A DNA stretch of 64,000 nucleotides from VAZQ01 sp963827585 (GCA_963827585.1 CAWHCK010000014.1:1-64000), one strand, 5' to 3'; shown: positions 25,353-34,570, counted from the first letter of the stretch. Notes: generated from the letters alone by a model not told the origin. Numbers and translations are program-made.

Positions 25353-26789
25353 ATGTTGAACCGCAGGCGTTTTGCAGGGCTTCTCGGCGCAACGGCCATG
25401 GGGGGCCTCGCCGCGCCGGCCCTGATCAGGCCGTCGTTTGCGCAGGGCCCCGCGCCGCTGCTGCCGCGCGGCAACTACCTGATCAAGAACGGCGCCGTTG
25501 TCACCGTGGACGCCGCGGGCGTGCTGCCGCGCGCCGACGTGCACGTCAACAACGGCCGGATCGAGGCAGTCGGCCCCGACCTCAACGTTGCCGGCGCCGA
25601 GACCATCGACGCCACCGACATGATCGTCATGCCGGGCTTTATCGACACGCACTACCATATGTGGAGCGCCCTCGGCCGCAACTTCGTCGGCGACGGCTTC
25701 GGCTACTTCCCGGCCAAGAACGCGACCTCGAAGCTCTACACGGCGGAGGACTTCTACGCGAGCGTCATGCTCGGCCTGGTGGAGCTTGCCGACGCCGGCA
25801 TCACCACGGTGCACAACTGGTCGCACAACACCCGGACGCCCGCCCACGCCGACGCCGAGTTGCGCGCCCATCGCGAGTCGATGCTGCGCGCCCGCTACGC
25901 CTACGGCCACATCGATCTGATGCCGCGCAACGAGCCGGTCAGCTTCGCCGACGTCGATCGCGTCCGGCAGCAGTATTTCGCCTCCGGAACGGCGTTCGAG
26001 GGGCTGGTCCACCTCGGGCTGAACCTGCGCGGCCATTCGCAGAGCGAACCCGCCACCTTCCTGATCGACATGGCCGGCGCGCTCGAACGCAAGCTGCCGA
26101 TCGCGCTGCACGCGGCCCAGACGCCGCCGAACTGGGTCGACACCGAAGAGTTCGAGCGCCGCGGCTGGCTCGGCCCGACCCTGCTGCTGTGCCATTTCGT
26201 TCCGGCGCGCGACATTGACGCCGAGCTGATGGCCAAGACCAAGACGCCGCTGTCGTGGGCAACCCATTCCGAGTTCCGGCTCGGCCGCGCCGGCAACCCG
26301 CGCGAAGCGCTGCTGCGCATGCGCAAGGCTGGCGTGACCGTGTCGCTGTCGTTCGATGCCACCTCGATCGCGCCGCCCAACATGTTCGAAACCATGCGGT
26401 TCACCTGGAACATGGGCATCCCGTGGCGCGGCACGCCGACCGAGCAGCTTCCGGACGTGTCGTTCCGCGAAGTGATCGAGATGGCGACGCTGAACGGCGC
26501 GACCGCGCTCGGCATCGCCGACACGACGGGCTCGATCAGGGTCGGCAAGCGCGCCGACATCATCCTGATCCGCGGCAACGACCTCAACATCGCGCCGGTT
26601 GCCGACATCGAGGCGAGCGTGGTGCAGTCCGCCAACGTCAACAACGTCGACACCGTGCTGGTGGATGGCCGCATCGTCAAACGCGGCGGCAGGCTCGTCG
26701 CCTACGACGTGGACAGGATCGTTCGCGACGCGAAGGCTTCGGCGCTGCGCATCCGCACCGCCGCCGGCGGCAGGCTCGCGCCGAAATAG
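25353..26789 (+). CDS. Tat-exported amidohydrolase (ATZ/TRZ/cytosine-deaminase-like)
   Basis: This 478-residue metal-dependent hydrolase starts MLNRRRFAGLLGATAMGGL, a twin-arginine leader. Metal ligands are visible as GFIDTHYHMW (the first His pair replaced by HYH), IALHAAQTPP, LLLCHFVPARD and WATHSEFRLGRAGNP. The C-terminal GSIRVGKRADIILIRGNDLN closes the composite beta-sandwich. The set resembles chlorohydrolase/deaminase-type amidohydrolases acting on cyclic C-N bonds; export to the periplasm is unusual for classical deaminases. ATG 25353 is chosen because the Tat motif begins there; the frame is open from 25167. No transporter is adjacent. Confidence 0.85.
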   Translation: MLNRRRFAGLLGATAMGGLAAPALIRPSFAQGPAPLLPRGNYLIKNGAVVTVDAAGVLPRADVHVNNGRIEAVGPDLNVAGAETIDATDMIVMPGFIDTHYHMWSALGRNFVGDGFGYFPAKNATSKLYTAEDFYASVMLGLVELADAGITTVHNWSHNTRTPAHADAELRAHRESMLRARYAYGHIDLMPRNEPVSFADVDRVRQQYFASGTAFEGLVHLGLNLRGHSQSEPATFLIDMAGALERKLPIALHAAQTPPNWVDTEEFERRGWLGPTLLLCHFVPARDIDAELMAKTKTPLSWATHSEFRLGRAGNPREALLRMRKAGVTVSLSFDATSIAPPNMFETMRFTWNMGIPWRGTPTEQLPDVSFREVIEMATLNGATALGIADTTGSIRVGKRADIILIRGNDLNIAPVADIEASVVQSANVNNVDTVLVDGRIVKRGGRLVAYDVDRIVRDAKASALRIRTAAGGRLAPK

Positions 26790-26901
26790 CGATTGTCGGC
26801 GTCGTCGCCGCAACGAGCGTTCGAAGTCTCTGCCGCCGTAGGCGATAGACGTGCCAAAAGCAGCCCTGACCACCCACATGGAAGCGGCCGTTGCGCGCAC
26901 C

Positions 26902-26927
26902 AACACTTAGGAATTGACCTAAGTGTT
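26902..26927. promoter_or_regulatory. Perfect palindrome, likely operator of the ArsR-AHSA1 pair
   Basis: AACACTTAGG and CCTAAGTGTT form a perfect 10-bp inverted repeat around AATTGA, centred about 63 bp upstream of the ArsR start codon. ArsR-family dimers bind such palindromes, so autoregulation of the operon is the simplest reading. Not tested. Confidence 0.65.
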
Positions 26928-26977
26928 TGGGTGCGCTAACACGCCCCCGGCATTCATTCGGGATTTGGGCGACGGCC

Positions 26978-27334
26978 ATGCCGGCAGCTACTGCAGTCGT
27001 TCCGGCACGGCCCATCGACAGCATTTTTCGTGCGCTGTCCGATCGGACCCGCCGGCAGGTTTTGGAACGACTGAGCCGCAGCCCCGCCTCCGTCAGCGAA
27101 CTCGCCGCGCCCTTCGAAATGGCGCTCCCCTCGTTTCTCGAGCATCTCAAGGTTCTGGAGAGCTCCGGATTGGTGCGGTCCCGCAAGACAGGTCGCGTGC
27201 GCACCTACCAGCTCGCGCCCAGACGCCTGCGGATTGCGGAAGACTGGCTCTCCAGACAGCGCACGCTGTGGGAACAGCGGTTCGACCAACTCGACAGCTA
27301 CCTCATGGAACTCAAGGAGAAGGATCGCCCATGA
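26978..27334 (+). CDS. ArsR-family transcriptional repressor
   Basis: This 118-residue winged-helix regulator has IFRALSDRTRRQVLERLSR, SVSELAAPFEMALPSFLEHLKVLESSGLV as helix-turn-helix and GRVRTYQLAP as the wing. It lacks the metal-binding ELCVCDL Cys motif of true ArsR and belongs to the subgroup paired with AHSA1/SRPBCC proteins. ATG 26978 is preferred; the open frame begins at 26927 within the palindrome. Its stop overlaps the next ATG by 4 nt (ATGA), so the AHSA1 protein is translationally coupled. Confidence 0.88.
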   Translation: MPAATAVVPARPIDSIFRALSDRTRRQVLERLSRSPASVSELAAPFEMALPSFLEHLKVLESSGLVRSRKTGRVRTYQLAPRRLRIAEDWLSRQRTLWEQRFDQLDSYLMELKEKDRP

Positions 27335-27819
27335 CCAAGCCCCTCTCACTCAAGCCCGACCCGAAGCTCGATCTCGTTCTCGAGCGGACCCTCGATGTTC
27401 CACGCGAACTGGTCTGGACGGCCTTGACGAAGCCGGAGCACCTTCGTCAATGGTTCGCGCCGAAGCCGTGGGCGATCACGGACTGTGAAATCGATCTGCG
27501 TCCCGGAGGCGCCATCCGCTTTGTCATGCGGTCGCCGGAGGGGCAGGAGTTTCCGAATATCGGCTGCTATCTGGACATCGTCCCGAACGAGAGGCTGGTC
27601 TGGACGGATGCGCTGCTGCCCGGCTATCGCCCGTCGGAAAATCCGTTCTTCACGGCAGTCCTGACGCTGGAGCCGCAAGGCAGCGGAACACGTTACAGGG
27701 CGATCGCAGTCCATCGTGACGAAGCCGGACGCAAGAAGCACGAAGACATGGGCTTTCACGAAGGCTGGGGAACCGTCGCCGACCAGATGGTCGCCTATGT
27801 CAAATCGAAATTGGCTTGA
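27331..27819 (+). CDS. AHSA1/SRPBCC-domain protein
   Basis: This 162-residue helix-grip protein has LERTLDVPRELVWTALTKPEHLRQWF at the start, LRPGGAIRFVMRSPEG and ERLVWTDAL in the middle and FHEGWGTVADQMVAYVK at the end, all typical of AHSA1/SRPBCC. The fold has a deep hydrophobic cavity for small ligands. With the coupled ArsR gene it makes the widespread ArsR-AHSA1 operon, whose physiological ligand is unsettled. Cytoplasmic. Confidence 0.9.
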   Translation: MTKPLSLKPDPKLDLVLERTLDVPRELVWTALTKPEHLRQWFAPKPWAITDCEIDLRPGGAIRFVMRSPEGQEFPNIGCYLDIVPNERLVWTDALLPGYRPSENPFFTAVLTLEPQGSGTRYRAIAVHRDEAGRKKHEDMGFHEGWGTVADQMVAYVKSKLA

Positions 27820-27931
27820 GGCAGAAACCAGCGCGCGGCGTTGCTCATGACTTTGAAGCAGACTGGGCACGCTCGCTGCGCGGCGTCGACCGCGTGCCGC
27901 TGCCGACGCGCAGGGCCTGATGTGGCCCGTG

Positions 27932-28918
27932 TCAGCGCGTGCTGCCGCGATCCTCGATGCTGAAGCCGGAGGCCTTGACGAGGCGGCCCCAACGCTCGAC
28001 CTGTTCCTTAATGTTGGCCTTGAGCTGCGGACCGGTCTCGCCCGAGACCTCAAAGCCCTGCGCCTCAAGCTTCTCTTTCACGGCGGAATCGGCATGCGCC
28101 GCCTTCGCCGCGTCGGTCAGCCGTCTGAACACGTCGTCGGGTATACCCTCCTTGACCAGCAGGCCGAACCAGACCTTGGCGGTGAATTCAGGATAGCCCA
28201 GCTCCGCGAACGTCGGCACGTCCGGCATGGAGCGGTCGCGGGTCGGCCCGGTGGTCGCCAGTGCCTTGAGCGTACCAGAACGCACGTGCGGCAGCGACGA
28301 ATTCACTTGCGCGAACCCGAACAGCGAATGGCCGCCGAGCAGGCCGGTCACCTGTAAGCCCGAGCCGCGGTAGGGGACGTGAGTGAGGTCGAGGTCGAAC
28401 TTCTCGTTCATCTGGAATCCGAGGAAGTGCGACGGCGTCCCTGACTGATAGGACGAGTAGCTCAGCTTGCCCTTGTTCTCCCTGGCCCATTTAGTGAACC
28501 CGGCGAAGGTGTCGGCCGGCACGCTGGGATGGATGACGAACGCGAGCGGCGCTTCGACGCCTCGGATGATCGGCTTGAACTGATCGATCGACCAACGGGC
28601 ATTGGGGAATGCATTCGGGTTGATCTCCGTGAATGCCTGGGTGCCGAGCCACAGGATCGTTCCGTCGGCCGGCGCGTTTACGATGTATTCGGCTGCAAGG
28701 GTGCCACTTGCGCCCGGCTTGTTCTCGATGATGATCGGCTGGCCGAGGCTCCTCGACATATGCTCGCCGATCATCCGGGCATAGGGGTCGATCGCGCCGC
28801 CAGGCGCTGTGCCGATGATGATCCGAATGGTCCCGCTCTGCGCCATCGGTTCGATCATCGGCGGCGCTACCAAGATGGCAACGCAGACAGCCAGAAAAAC
28901 AATGACACGAACGTTCAT
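27932..28918 (-). CDS. Bug/TTT-type solute-binding protein
   Basis: This protein of about 328 residues has the signal MNVRVIVFLAVCVAILVAPP. Family blocks are IRIIIGTAPGGAIDPYARMIG, GQPIIIENKPGASGTLAAEYI, APADGTILWLG, LTHVPYRGSGLQVTGLLGG and GLLVKEGIPDDVFRRLTDA. PADGT replaces the more common PDGYT. ATG 28918 begins the signal peptide; the frame is open to 29044. No membrane partner gene is adjacent. Confidence 0.87.
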   Translation of the reverse strand: MNVRVIVFLAVCVAILVAPPMIEPMAQSGTIRIIIGTAPGGAIDPYARMIGEHMSRSLGQPIIIENKPGASGTLAAEYIVNAPADGTILWLGTQAFTEINPNAFPNARWSIDQFKPIIRGVEAPLAFVIHPSVPADTFAGFTKWARENKGKLSYSSYQSGTPSHFLGFQMNEKFDLDLTHVPYRGSGLQVTGLLGGHSLFGFAQVNSSLPHVRSGTLKALATTGPTRDRSMPDVPTFAELGYPEFTAKVWFGLLVKEGIPDDVFRRLTDAAKAAHADSAVKEKLEAQGFEVSGETGPQLKANIKEQVERWGRLVKASGFSIEDRGSTR

Positions 28919-29106
28919 CGGCGTATTCCCTTCGCGTGTCGCCTCCGAAAACTCGGTCCATTTTCGATCCCCTGGCCAGCCAGGGCTGGATTGCAGGATA
29001 TCGAATTGGCAGAGGTCAGTCAGGAGGTATTGGGACGATACCACCTGTGTTCAGTCCAATGTCCGAGTCGGGTCAAACTCGACCGCGTTGACCGAGATCT
29101 CAGCGA

Positions 29107-30105
29107 TCACCGTGGCTCGCCGGCGAATGCCTGCCGCAGCGCCGTCAGCCGCTCGAGCGCGGCGGGCGGCAACGGGCCTTTTTGGACCGCGGCGAGCGCA
29201 TCCTCGAACTGTTGCGGCGCCGCCATGCCGACCAGGATGGTACCCATCGCCGGATGCGAGAGCGCAAACCGCGTGGCGGCTTCGGTCAGGCTCGCGGCAA
29301 ACCCCTCCTTGACCAGCGGCATCAGACGGCGGGCGCGCACCACATCGGCGTCGTAGCCCATGGCCGTGCCGATCGGCTCGGGCGGCGGACTCGCAATCGG
29401 ATGGCGCTCGGCCGATCCGGACAGCGCGCCGCCGGCGAGCACGCGGATGCCGATGACGCCGACGCCGGCCGCCTTGGTATGATCGAACAGCCGTCCATAA
29501 TCCTGTGCCGGATAATTCGCCGGCAAGGCGGCGGCCGCGGACGGATTGAGCATGTTGTAGACCACCTGAGCGCTGTCGAAGACGCGCGCGTCGATCACCT
29601 GATGCAGCGCCGCCGTGTCGCCGACTGCGGTGAGCCCGAGAAAACGCGTCTTGCCCTGCTGGCGCAGCCGCTCGAACGCCGGCACCACATCGCCGAGCAC
29701 CTGTCGGACGCTGAGCGCTTCCCCGCCGCCGGTCTCGGTGATCGCATTGTGCAGGTGGAAGATGTCGACCCGATCGAGGCGCAGGCGCGCCAGACTGCCT
29801 TCGAGCGATTTCGCCACGGCGTCGGCAATGTCGCCGAAGTCGCCGCTCGGCAGCCGGACCTTGGTGCCGACGGCTACGTTGGCCGGTTTGAGCCTTTGCA
29901 GGACACGGCCGAGATTCTTTTCCGATTCGCCGTTGCCGTACTGCACCGCGGTGTCGAAGTAGTTCACGCCGGCGGCGAGCGCCCGCGCGATGGTGCGCTC
30001 CTGGTCGAGTGGATCGCCGCGCACCATGAGCCCGCCGACCGCGCCGCAGCCGAAGCCCAGCACCGAGAGCTGCATTCCCGTGCGCCCGAATAATCGCGTT
30101 TCCAT
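29107..30105 (-). CDS. Aldo/keto reductase
   Basis: This 332-residue cytoplasmic aldo/keto reductase has the full set of family positions: LGFGCGAVGG, AGVNYFDTAVQYGNGESEKNLGRVL (catalytic Asp and Tyr), VGTKVRL (Lys), DIFHLHNAI (His) and a late GTILVGMAAPQQFEDAL NADP-binding segment. Unlike the copy at 22120 it has no signal sequence. Substrate unknown; the family reduces aldehydes and ketones with NAD(P)H. It is flanked by repeat family A at its 5' side and the Bug gene at its 3' side. Confidence 0.9.
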   Translation of the reverse strand: METRLFGRTGMQLSVLGFGCGAVGGLMVRGDPLDQERTIARALAAGVNYFDTAVQYGNGESEKNLGRVLQRLKPANVAVGTKVRLPSGDFGDIADAVAKSLEGSLARLRLDRVDIFHLHNAITETGGGEALSVRQVLGDVVPAFERLRQQGKTRFLGLTAVGDTAALHQVIDARVFDSAQVVYNMLNPSAAAALPANYPAQDYGRLFDHTKAAGVGVIGIRVLAGGALSGSAERHPIASPPPEPIGTAMGYDADVVRARRLMPLVKEGFAASLTEAATRFALSHPAMGTILVGMAAPQQFEDALAAVQKGPLPPAALERLTALRQAFAGEPR

Positions 30106-30134
30106 CGCCGTTCCTCCGCTAGAGCTTATTGCCG

Positions 30135-30206
30135 GAGCATGATCTTTTCCGAAAACCGGTACCCACCCCGGATCAAGTCCGGGGCAGGCTTTTCGGGATC
30201 ATGCTC
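30135..30206. repeat. Palindromic repeat family A, copy 1
   Basis: GAGCATGATC at the left pairs with GATCATGCTC at the right. The interior has GAAAACCGGTACCCA followed by CCCCGGATCAAGTCCGGGG. Other copies are at 31874, 40526, 42813 and 56754. Confidence 0.85.
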
Positions 30207-30239
30207 TAAGCGTGTCTCGTTGGATTTGACCAGCTGCCG

Positions 30240-30435
30240 CACACTCGGTGTGCTCCCCTCCCCCTTGTGGGGAGGGGTTGGGGGTGGGGGTCGTTGTTGC
30301 TGGACGCGCCTCGCGCAACGACTACGACCCCCACCCCGCCCGCCTTCGCTTCGCTTCGGCGGTCGACCCTCCCCCAAGGGGGAGGGTAGGAGCGCGTTGC
30401 GCGCGCGGCGTGTCAAAGCCGACCGAGTTTGCTGC
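30240..30435. repeat. GC-rich palindromic repeat family B, copy 1
   Basis: CTCCCCTCCCCCTTGTGGGGAGGGG leads into GGGTGGGGGTCGT and, after a central loop, ACGACCCCCACCC and CCCTCCCCCAAGGGGGAGGG. Nested inverted repeats give a long hairpin. With family A copy 1 it fills the 418-bp gap before the SDR gene. Related copies are at 38190, 39355, 45165 and 46660. Confidence 0.8.
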
Positions 30436-30524
30436 GCTGATTCCATTTCAACGAGATAGGCTTAAGTGAGCCGTGTTGCGATAGGATAACTGGGGCATGC
30501 CGATCGGGCCCATGAAAAGGCAAC

Positions 30525-31307
30525 ATGATGGAATGGCGCAACCAAGTGGCGGTGGTGACGGGCGGCGCCCGCGGCCTGGGCCGAGCCACGGCGCGGCTGC
30601 TGGCGCAACGTGGCGCCGCGGTGTGCGTGAACTATGCCGTGCATGCCGATGCGGCCGAGGCGTTGGTCGCCGAGATCGCGGCCGCGGGCGGACGGGCGAT
30701 CGCGGTTGCGGCCGACGTCGCCGAGGAAGCCGCGGTCGAGGCGATGGTCGCCCGCACCGAAGCGGAGCTGGGTCCGGTCACCATCCTGGTGAACAACGCC
30801 GGGCTGGCTTGGCAGGGCACGCTCGATACCTACGACCGGGAGCAGGTCGCGCGCATGCGCCAGGTCAACGTGGACGGCGTGATCCATGCCACGCGCGCAG
30901 TGGTGGGGAGCATGCGGGCGCGGCGCTACGGGCGGATCGTCAATGTGGCCTCGATCGCGGCGATCGGCACCGCGCTATCCGGCAATGCATTCTACGCGGC
31001 AACGAAGGCCGAGGTGGTCATTCTCACGCGGCGGTTTGCCCTGGAGCTGGGCCAGCACGGCATCACCGTGAACGCCGTGGCGCCGGGCTTCGTCCGCACC
31101 GACATGACGCAGCGCGGCCGGGGCGCAGCGGACTGGCCCGGGACGGAGGAACGCTTCGCCGCACGAGCGATGATGGGCCGCATCGGTGAACCCGAGGACA
31201 TCGCCAATGCGGTGGTGTTCCTGGCTGCACCGGAGTCAGGTTGGATTACGGCGCAGGTGCTGACCGTGGACGGCGGCCGGATGGACTACATCGGACACTC
31301 GGCGTGA
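30525..31307 (+). CDS. Short-chain dehydrogenase/reductase (FabG-like)
   Basis: This 260-residue classical SDR has the cofactor motif TGGARGLGRATA (TGxxxGxG), NNAGLAW, the active-site Ser in IVNVASIAAIG, YAATK (YxxxK) and VAPGFVRTDM. The C-terminal WITAQVLTVDGGR is typical of FabG/3-oxoacyl-ACP-reductase-like members. It is outside any fatty-acid synthesis cluster, so a catabolic or xenobiotic ketoreductase role is more likely. A second ATG three bases on is an equal start candidate; the Shine-Dalgarno is weak. Confidence 0.9.
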   Translation: MMEWRNQVAVVTGGARGLGRATARLLAQRGAAVCVNYAVHADAAEALVAEIAAAGGRAIAVAADVAEEAAVEAMVARTEAELGPVTILVNNAGLAWQGTLDTYDREQVARMRQVNVDGVIHATRAVVGSMRARRYGRIVNVASIAAIGTALSGNAFYAATKAEVVILTRRFALELGQHGITVNAVAPGFVRTDMTQRGRGAADWPGTEERFAARAMMGRIGEPEDIANAVVFLAAPESGWITAQVLTVDGGRMDYIGHSA

Positions 31308-31339
31308 GGGCGTCACCCCGCACGCCAAGGCGGCTGCCG

Positions 31340-31798
31340 TTACCTGTTGAGATTGTATCTTATGTATTCGTCGCGATTAGCGGGATTAAGCCCCAAGCCC
31401 CCGTTGAGTGGAAAAGACTGATTCAATTGGTTGATCCGCTCGCTGGGGTTATTGACGGGCGGCGGAATGTAAGGACCCGCCGGCGGCTGGGTCAGCGTCA
31501 GCGATGGCGTGCGCAGAGGTGCCGCGACGTAGGGACCGCTGCTGCCTCGCTTGGTGCCGCGGGGCCGTTCCGCGCGCTGGCTTGGCTGCTTCTGCTCCTG
31601 CTCCTGCGCCTGCCCGCGAGCGGGGCGTGGCAGGCAGTCCATGCCCTGCATGATGATCGGCGTTCCATCGCACATCGTGGTCTGCGCCGTTGTACGCTCG
31701 GCGCTCTGTTTCTTGGGGCGGGCCGACGCGGTTGCGGCCGCCGCAAGGACAAGAACGGCGAGGGCGAGGGCCACGATTCTGGATAACGTCATGCTCAT
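31340..31798 (-). CDS. Small secreted protein, Pro/Gln-rich (unknown)
   Basis: This 152-residue protein has a clear signal peptide, MTLSRIVALALAVLVLAAAATASA. A short conserved-looking patch, TTMCDGTPIIMQGMDCLPRP, has two Cys that could form a disulfide. After this comes a Gln/Glu/Arg-rich segment and a Pro-rich C-terminus ending DEYIRYNLNR. I do not recognise a family. It is convergent with the SDR gene. Confidence 0.65.
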   Translation of the reverse strand: MSMTLSRIVALALAVLVLAAAATASARPKKQSAERTTAQTTMCDGTPIIMQGMDCLPRPARGQAQEQEQKQPSQRAERPRGTKRGSSGPYVAAPLRTPSLTLTQPPAGPYIPPPVNNPSERINQLNQSFPLNGGLGLNPANRDEYIRYNLNR

Positions 31799-31873
31799 GC
31801 TCGTATGTTAAGCACTTCCTGCGCCATGCGCCAGCCCATCCAGAGCGCGCATCTGACGCCAAGCTTTTTGTTT

Positions 31874-31946
31874 GAGCATGATCTTTTCGGAAAACCAGTA
31901 CCCACCCCGGATCAAGTCCGGGGCAGGCTTTTTCCGGATCATGCTC
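31874..31946. repeat. Palindromic repeat family A, copy 2
   Basis: GAGCATGATC and GATCATGCTC arms around GGAAAACCAGTACCCA and the CCCCGGATCAAGTCCGGGG inner hairpin. Nearly identical to copy 1. Confidence 0.85.
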
Positions 31947-31976
31947 TAGAAAAACGATCACCGGGCTTGGGGCCGA

Positions 31977-33062
31977 TCAAGCGCTCCGCAGTCGCGGGAC
32001 CAGGCGTAGCGCGTTTTCGCGGTCTACCTTTTTGAGGTCGTCGCCGCTGAAAATCGAGGCGACGCCCTTGGAATGATCGGCCGCCGTCCGGTATGGGAAG
32101 TCGGTGCCGTAGACGATTTGCGACACCGGCACGAGCTTTGCGAGCGCGCCGAGCGTCCCGGCCATCGTGACCTGTGCCGTGTCGTAATAGAAGCGATTGA
32201 GCTCGGCCTGGACGGACTCGCGGGTGAACTTGTCCTTGTAGGGAGGCCCGCTCGTCATTTGCACCAGGAAGCGTTCGGCGAACGACGTCAGGGCGCCGCC
32301 GCCGTGCGAGAAGATCCAATTGATGTCCCGGTACTTCTGTGAGGTGCCGCTGAAGATCAGGTTCGCGATGCTGCGGGTCGAGTCGGTTCCCCATTCGATC
32401 GCCGAGGCCGGCAAGCCTTGGACCAGGTTGACGCAGCAGTTGGCGTCGGCGGGGTGCGTATAGACGGTCGCCTTGCGGCGATTGAGCTCCTCCCAGACCG
32501 GGTTGAGGAACGGGTGCCCGAGCCATTTGTCGCCGTAGTTCGTCAGCATGCCGACACCGTCGACCTGGAGCGTGTCGAAGGCGTAGGCGATTTCGGCGAG
32601 CGACTCGTCGACGTGCGGCAGCGGCAGCGTGGCGAAAATCCCGAAGCGGCCCGGATGATCGGCCATGAGCTTCTTGCTGTACTCGTTGGCCTCGCGAGCA
32701 ATCTTGACGCCGACACCCTTGCCGAGCGGCGCGACCTGAGGGGCGGTGGGCGACAGCATGGCGATCTCGACCGCGCCCTTGTCCATGTCGTCGAGGGTCT
32801 TCTGCACCGACCAGTTTGTCAGCGGTGGATTGGTACGGCCGATGATGTCCATCGCGTTGAGCCAACCCGGCGGGACGACGTGATGATGGACGTCGATGCG
32901 GTGCGGCTTCGCTTGCGCGAAGACCTGCGGCGGCAGGCTTGTCGCCGCAAACGCGGCGACGCCGGCGGCGAGGAACTGGCGACGACTCACGCCGGTCGCG
33001 GCGAATGGTGTGTTGCAGCAATTACAGATCGCGGACAGCCGGCGCCTGGTCGATTGCGACAT
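31977..33062 (-). CDS. Amidohydrolase-2 family (ACMSD-like) metal-dependent hydrolase, Tat-exported
   Basis: This 361-residue protein has a twin-arginine leader (VSRRQFLAAGVAAFAA), preceded by an unusual CNCCNTPFA stretch. The barrel starts with HRIDVHHHVVPP (metal ligands), then YTHPADAN, WIFSHGGGALTSFAERF and VYGTDFPYRTAADH with the catalytic Asp. This is the PF04909 pattern of aminocarboxymuconate-semialdehyde decarboxylase relatives, which decarboxylate or hydrolyse aromatic acids. Export is a departure from the classical cytoplasmic enzymes. Substrate unknown. The start at 33062 keeps the Cys-rich N-terminus; a later start would still contain the Tat motif. Confidence 0.85.
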   Translation of the reverse strand: MSQSTRRRLSAICNCCNTPFAATGVSRRQFLAAGVAAFAATSLPPQVFAQAKPHRIDVHHHVVPPGWLNAMDIIGRTNPPLTNWSVQKTLDDMDKGAVEIAMLSPTAPQVAPLGKGVGVKIAREANEYSKKLMADHPGRFGIFATLPLPHVDESLAEIAYAFDTLQVDGVGMLTNYGDKWLGHPFLNPVWEELNRRKATVYTHPADANCCVNLVQGLPASAIEWGTDSTRSIANLIFSGTSQKYRDINWIFSHGGGALTSFAERFLVQMTSGPPYKDKFTRESVQAELNRFYYDTAQVTMAGTLGALAKLVPVSQIVYGTDFPYRTAADHSKGVASIFSGDDLKKVDRENALRLVPRLRSA

Positions 33063-33253
33063 CGGTTACCTCCCATGATCCGGCTCAAGCGGCCGGAGAT
33101 TTTTTTGTATGTTCCCGCTTATCGCCTTGCAGGGTCAAGAGGGTGGCTGGCCTTCGCGGAACCGCGGCATCGAGCGCTATGATGGATCGACAATCCTGAC
33201 GTACGCTACCAAGCTCTCTCCGATACGCCATCCCGAGCTGATGTCTCAAGCCG

Positions 33254-34570
33254 ATGCCCGATCCTGCTCCCAGACATGCGACGGTCGACGATTGGATCGC
33301 GCACGAGGCAATTCCGTTCGCGCTCGATGCGCCCGGGAGCTTCAATGCCGCCGTGGACAAGACCGTCGCCGCGCTGGGCAGCTCCGTGGAGCTGCTCGGG
33401 TTCGGCGAACCCCTCCATGGCGGCGAGGAATTCCTGCTCTTGCGCAACCGCCTGCTCCAACGCCTGGTCGAGGCCCATGGGTATGGCGCAATCGCCATCG
33501 AGAGCAGCTTTCCCAAGGGGTTGGTCGTGGATGCCACCATCGCCGGCCGCGGCCCGGCTTCCTATGACGCGGTGAAAGAGAGCGGCTTCAGCCACGGCTT
33601 CGGTGCGCTCGAGGCCAACCGCGAGCTCGTCGAATGGATGCGGCACTACAATGCCGATCCCGCCCACGCCATGAAGCTGCGGTTCTACGGCATGGACGCC
33701 CCGACCGAGGCCTATGCGACCGCGAGCCCGAGACGGACGCTCGATTTTGTCCTGGATTACCTCGCGTCGCTCGACGACGAGGCGGCGCAGAACCACCGTC
33801 AACGGATCGAGCCCCTCATCGGCGCCGACGCCGGCTGGAACGTTTCGCCGATGGCGCGGGACCGCAGCCCATCGGTCGGCCTTTCGCCCGCCGCCGCCGC
33901 GCTTCGCGTTGCGACCGAGGATCTCGCGACGGAGCTGCGGATACGCCGCCCCGAGCTGGTGGCCAAGGGCGGGCGGGACCGCTATCTGCTGGCGCTCCAG
34001 CACGCTTCGATCGCCCGGCAACTCCTGAGCTACCACGCCGCGCTCGCCGGCGGGCAGCCGCCGTCGACGCTGCTCGGCATCCGCGACGCCATGATGGCCG
34101 AAAATCTGGCTTACATCGCCGCGCGCGAGCGCCGGCGCGGGAAAGTGCTGATCTTCGCGCACAACGCCCACCTGCAACGCGGCAAGGCGGTCCTGCCCTG
34201 GTATGAATTCTGGCCCGTGGGCGCGCATCTCGATGACATGTTCGGCCCGCGCTATGCCGTGATCGGTTCGGCCCTTTGCACCTCCGAGGAGAACGGCATC
34301 GGCCAGCCGGAAGCAGGCACGCTGGAGGCGCGCTTCTTGTCGATGCCCGGGCCCGGGCATTTCATCCCAACCCACCGGGGCCATGGCCTGCCGGCCGCGG
34401 ACATCGCCGCGCTTCCGACGCGCTCGCGCAGTGCGAGGAACCGGGGCTATTCCCCGCTGTCCGCCCGGAGTTTTGCCGATTTCGACTGCCTGGCGATCCT
34501 GCGTTCGGCCACATACACCCGCGGCGCCCCGCCATTGCTGGAGTTGAACAAGGCTCCTGAACAGAAATAG
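33254..34570 (+). CDS. Erythromycin-esterase family protein
   Basis: This 438-residue cytoplasmic protein of the PF05139 family has the diagnostic GFGEPLHGGEEF (with the His needed in EreA/EreB), AIAIESSFPKGLVVD, YGMDAP and LIFAHNAHLQRGK. True Ere enzymes open the macrolactone ring of erythromycin; chromosomal homologues such as this one often have other, unknown substrates. It is annotated by family only: nothing here shows macrolide resistance. It is divergent from the ACMSD-like gene. Confidence 0.85.
   Translation: MPDPAPRHATVDDWIAHEAIPFALDAPGSFNAAVDKTVAALGSSVELLGFGEPLHGGEEFLLLRNRLLQRLVEAHGYGAIAIESSFPKGLVVDATIAGRGPASYDAVKESGFSHGFGALEANRELVEWMRHYNADPAHAMKLRFYGMDAPTEAYATASPRRTLDFVLDYLASLDDEAAQNHRQRIEPLIGADAGWNVSPMARDRSPSVGLSPAAAALRVATEDLATELRIRRPELVAKGGRDRYLLALQHASIARQLLSYHAALAGGQPPSTLLGIRDAMMAENLAYIAARERRRGKVLIFAHNAHLQRGKAVLPWYEFWPVGAHLDDMFGPRYAVIGSALCTSEENGIGQPEAGTLEARFLSMPGPGHFIPTHRGHGLPAADIAALPTRSRSARNRGYSPLSARSFADFDCLAILRSATYTRGAPPLLELNKAPEQK

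Noticed and set aside
24675..26906. A 743-codon minus-strand frame over the amidohydrolase
   Set aside because: It mirrors the strongly supported plus-strand amidohydrolase and is compositionally biased without any motif.
30240..30435. CRISPR-like appearance of dense GC-rich repeats
   Set aside because: There are no equal-length direct repeats with unique spacers; these are nested inverted repeats.
33254..34570. Acquired macrolide-resistance gene
   Set aside because: Only family-level similarity to erythromycin esterases is visible; there is no mobile element next to it and chromosomal homologues often have other roles.
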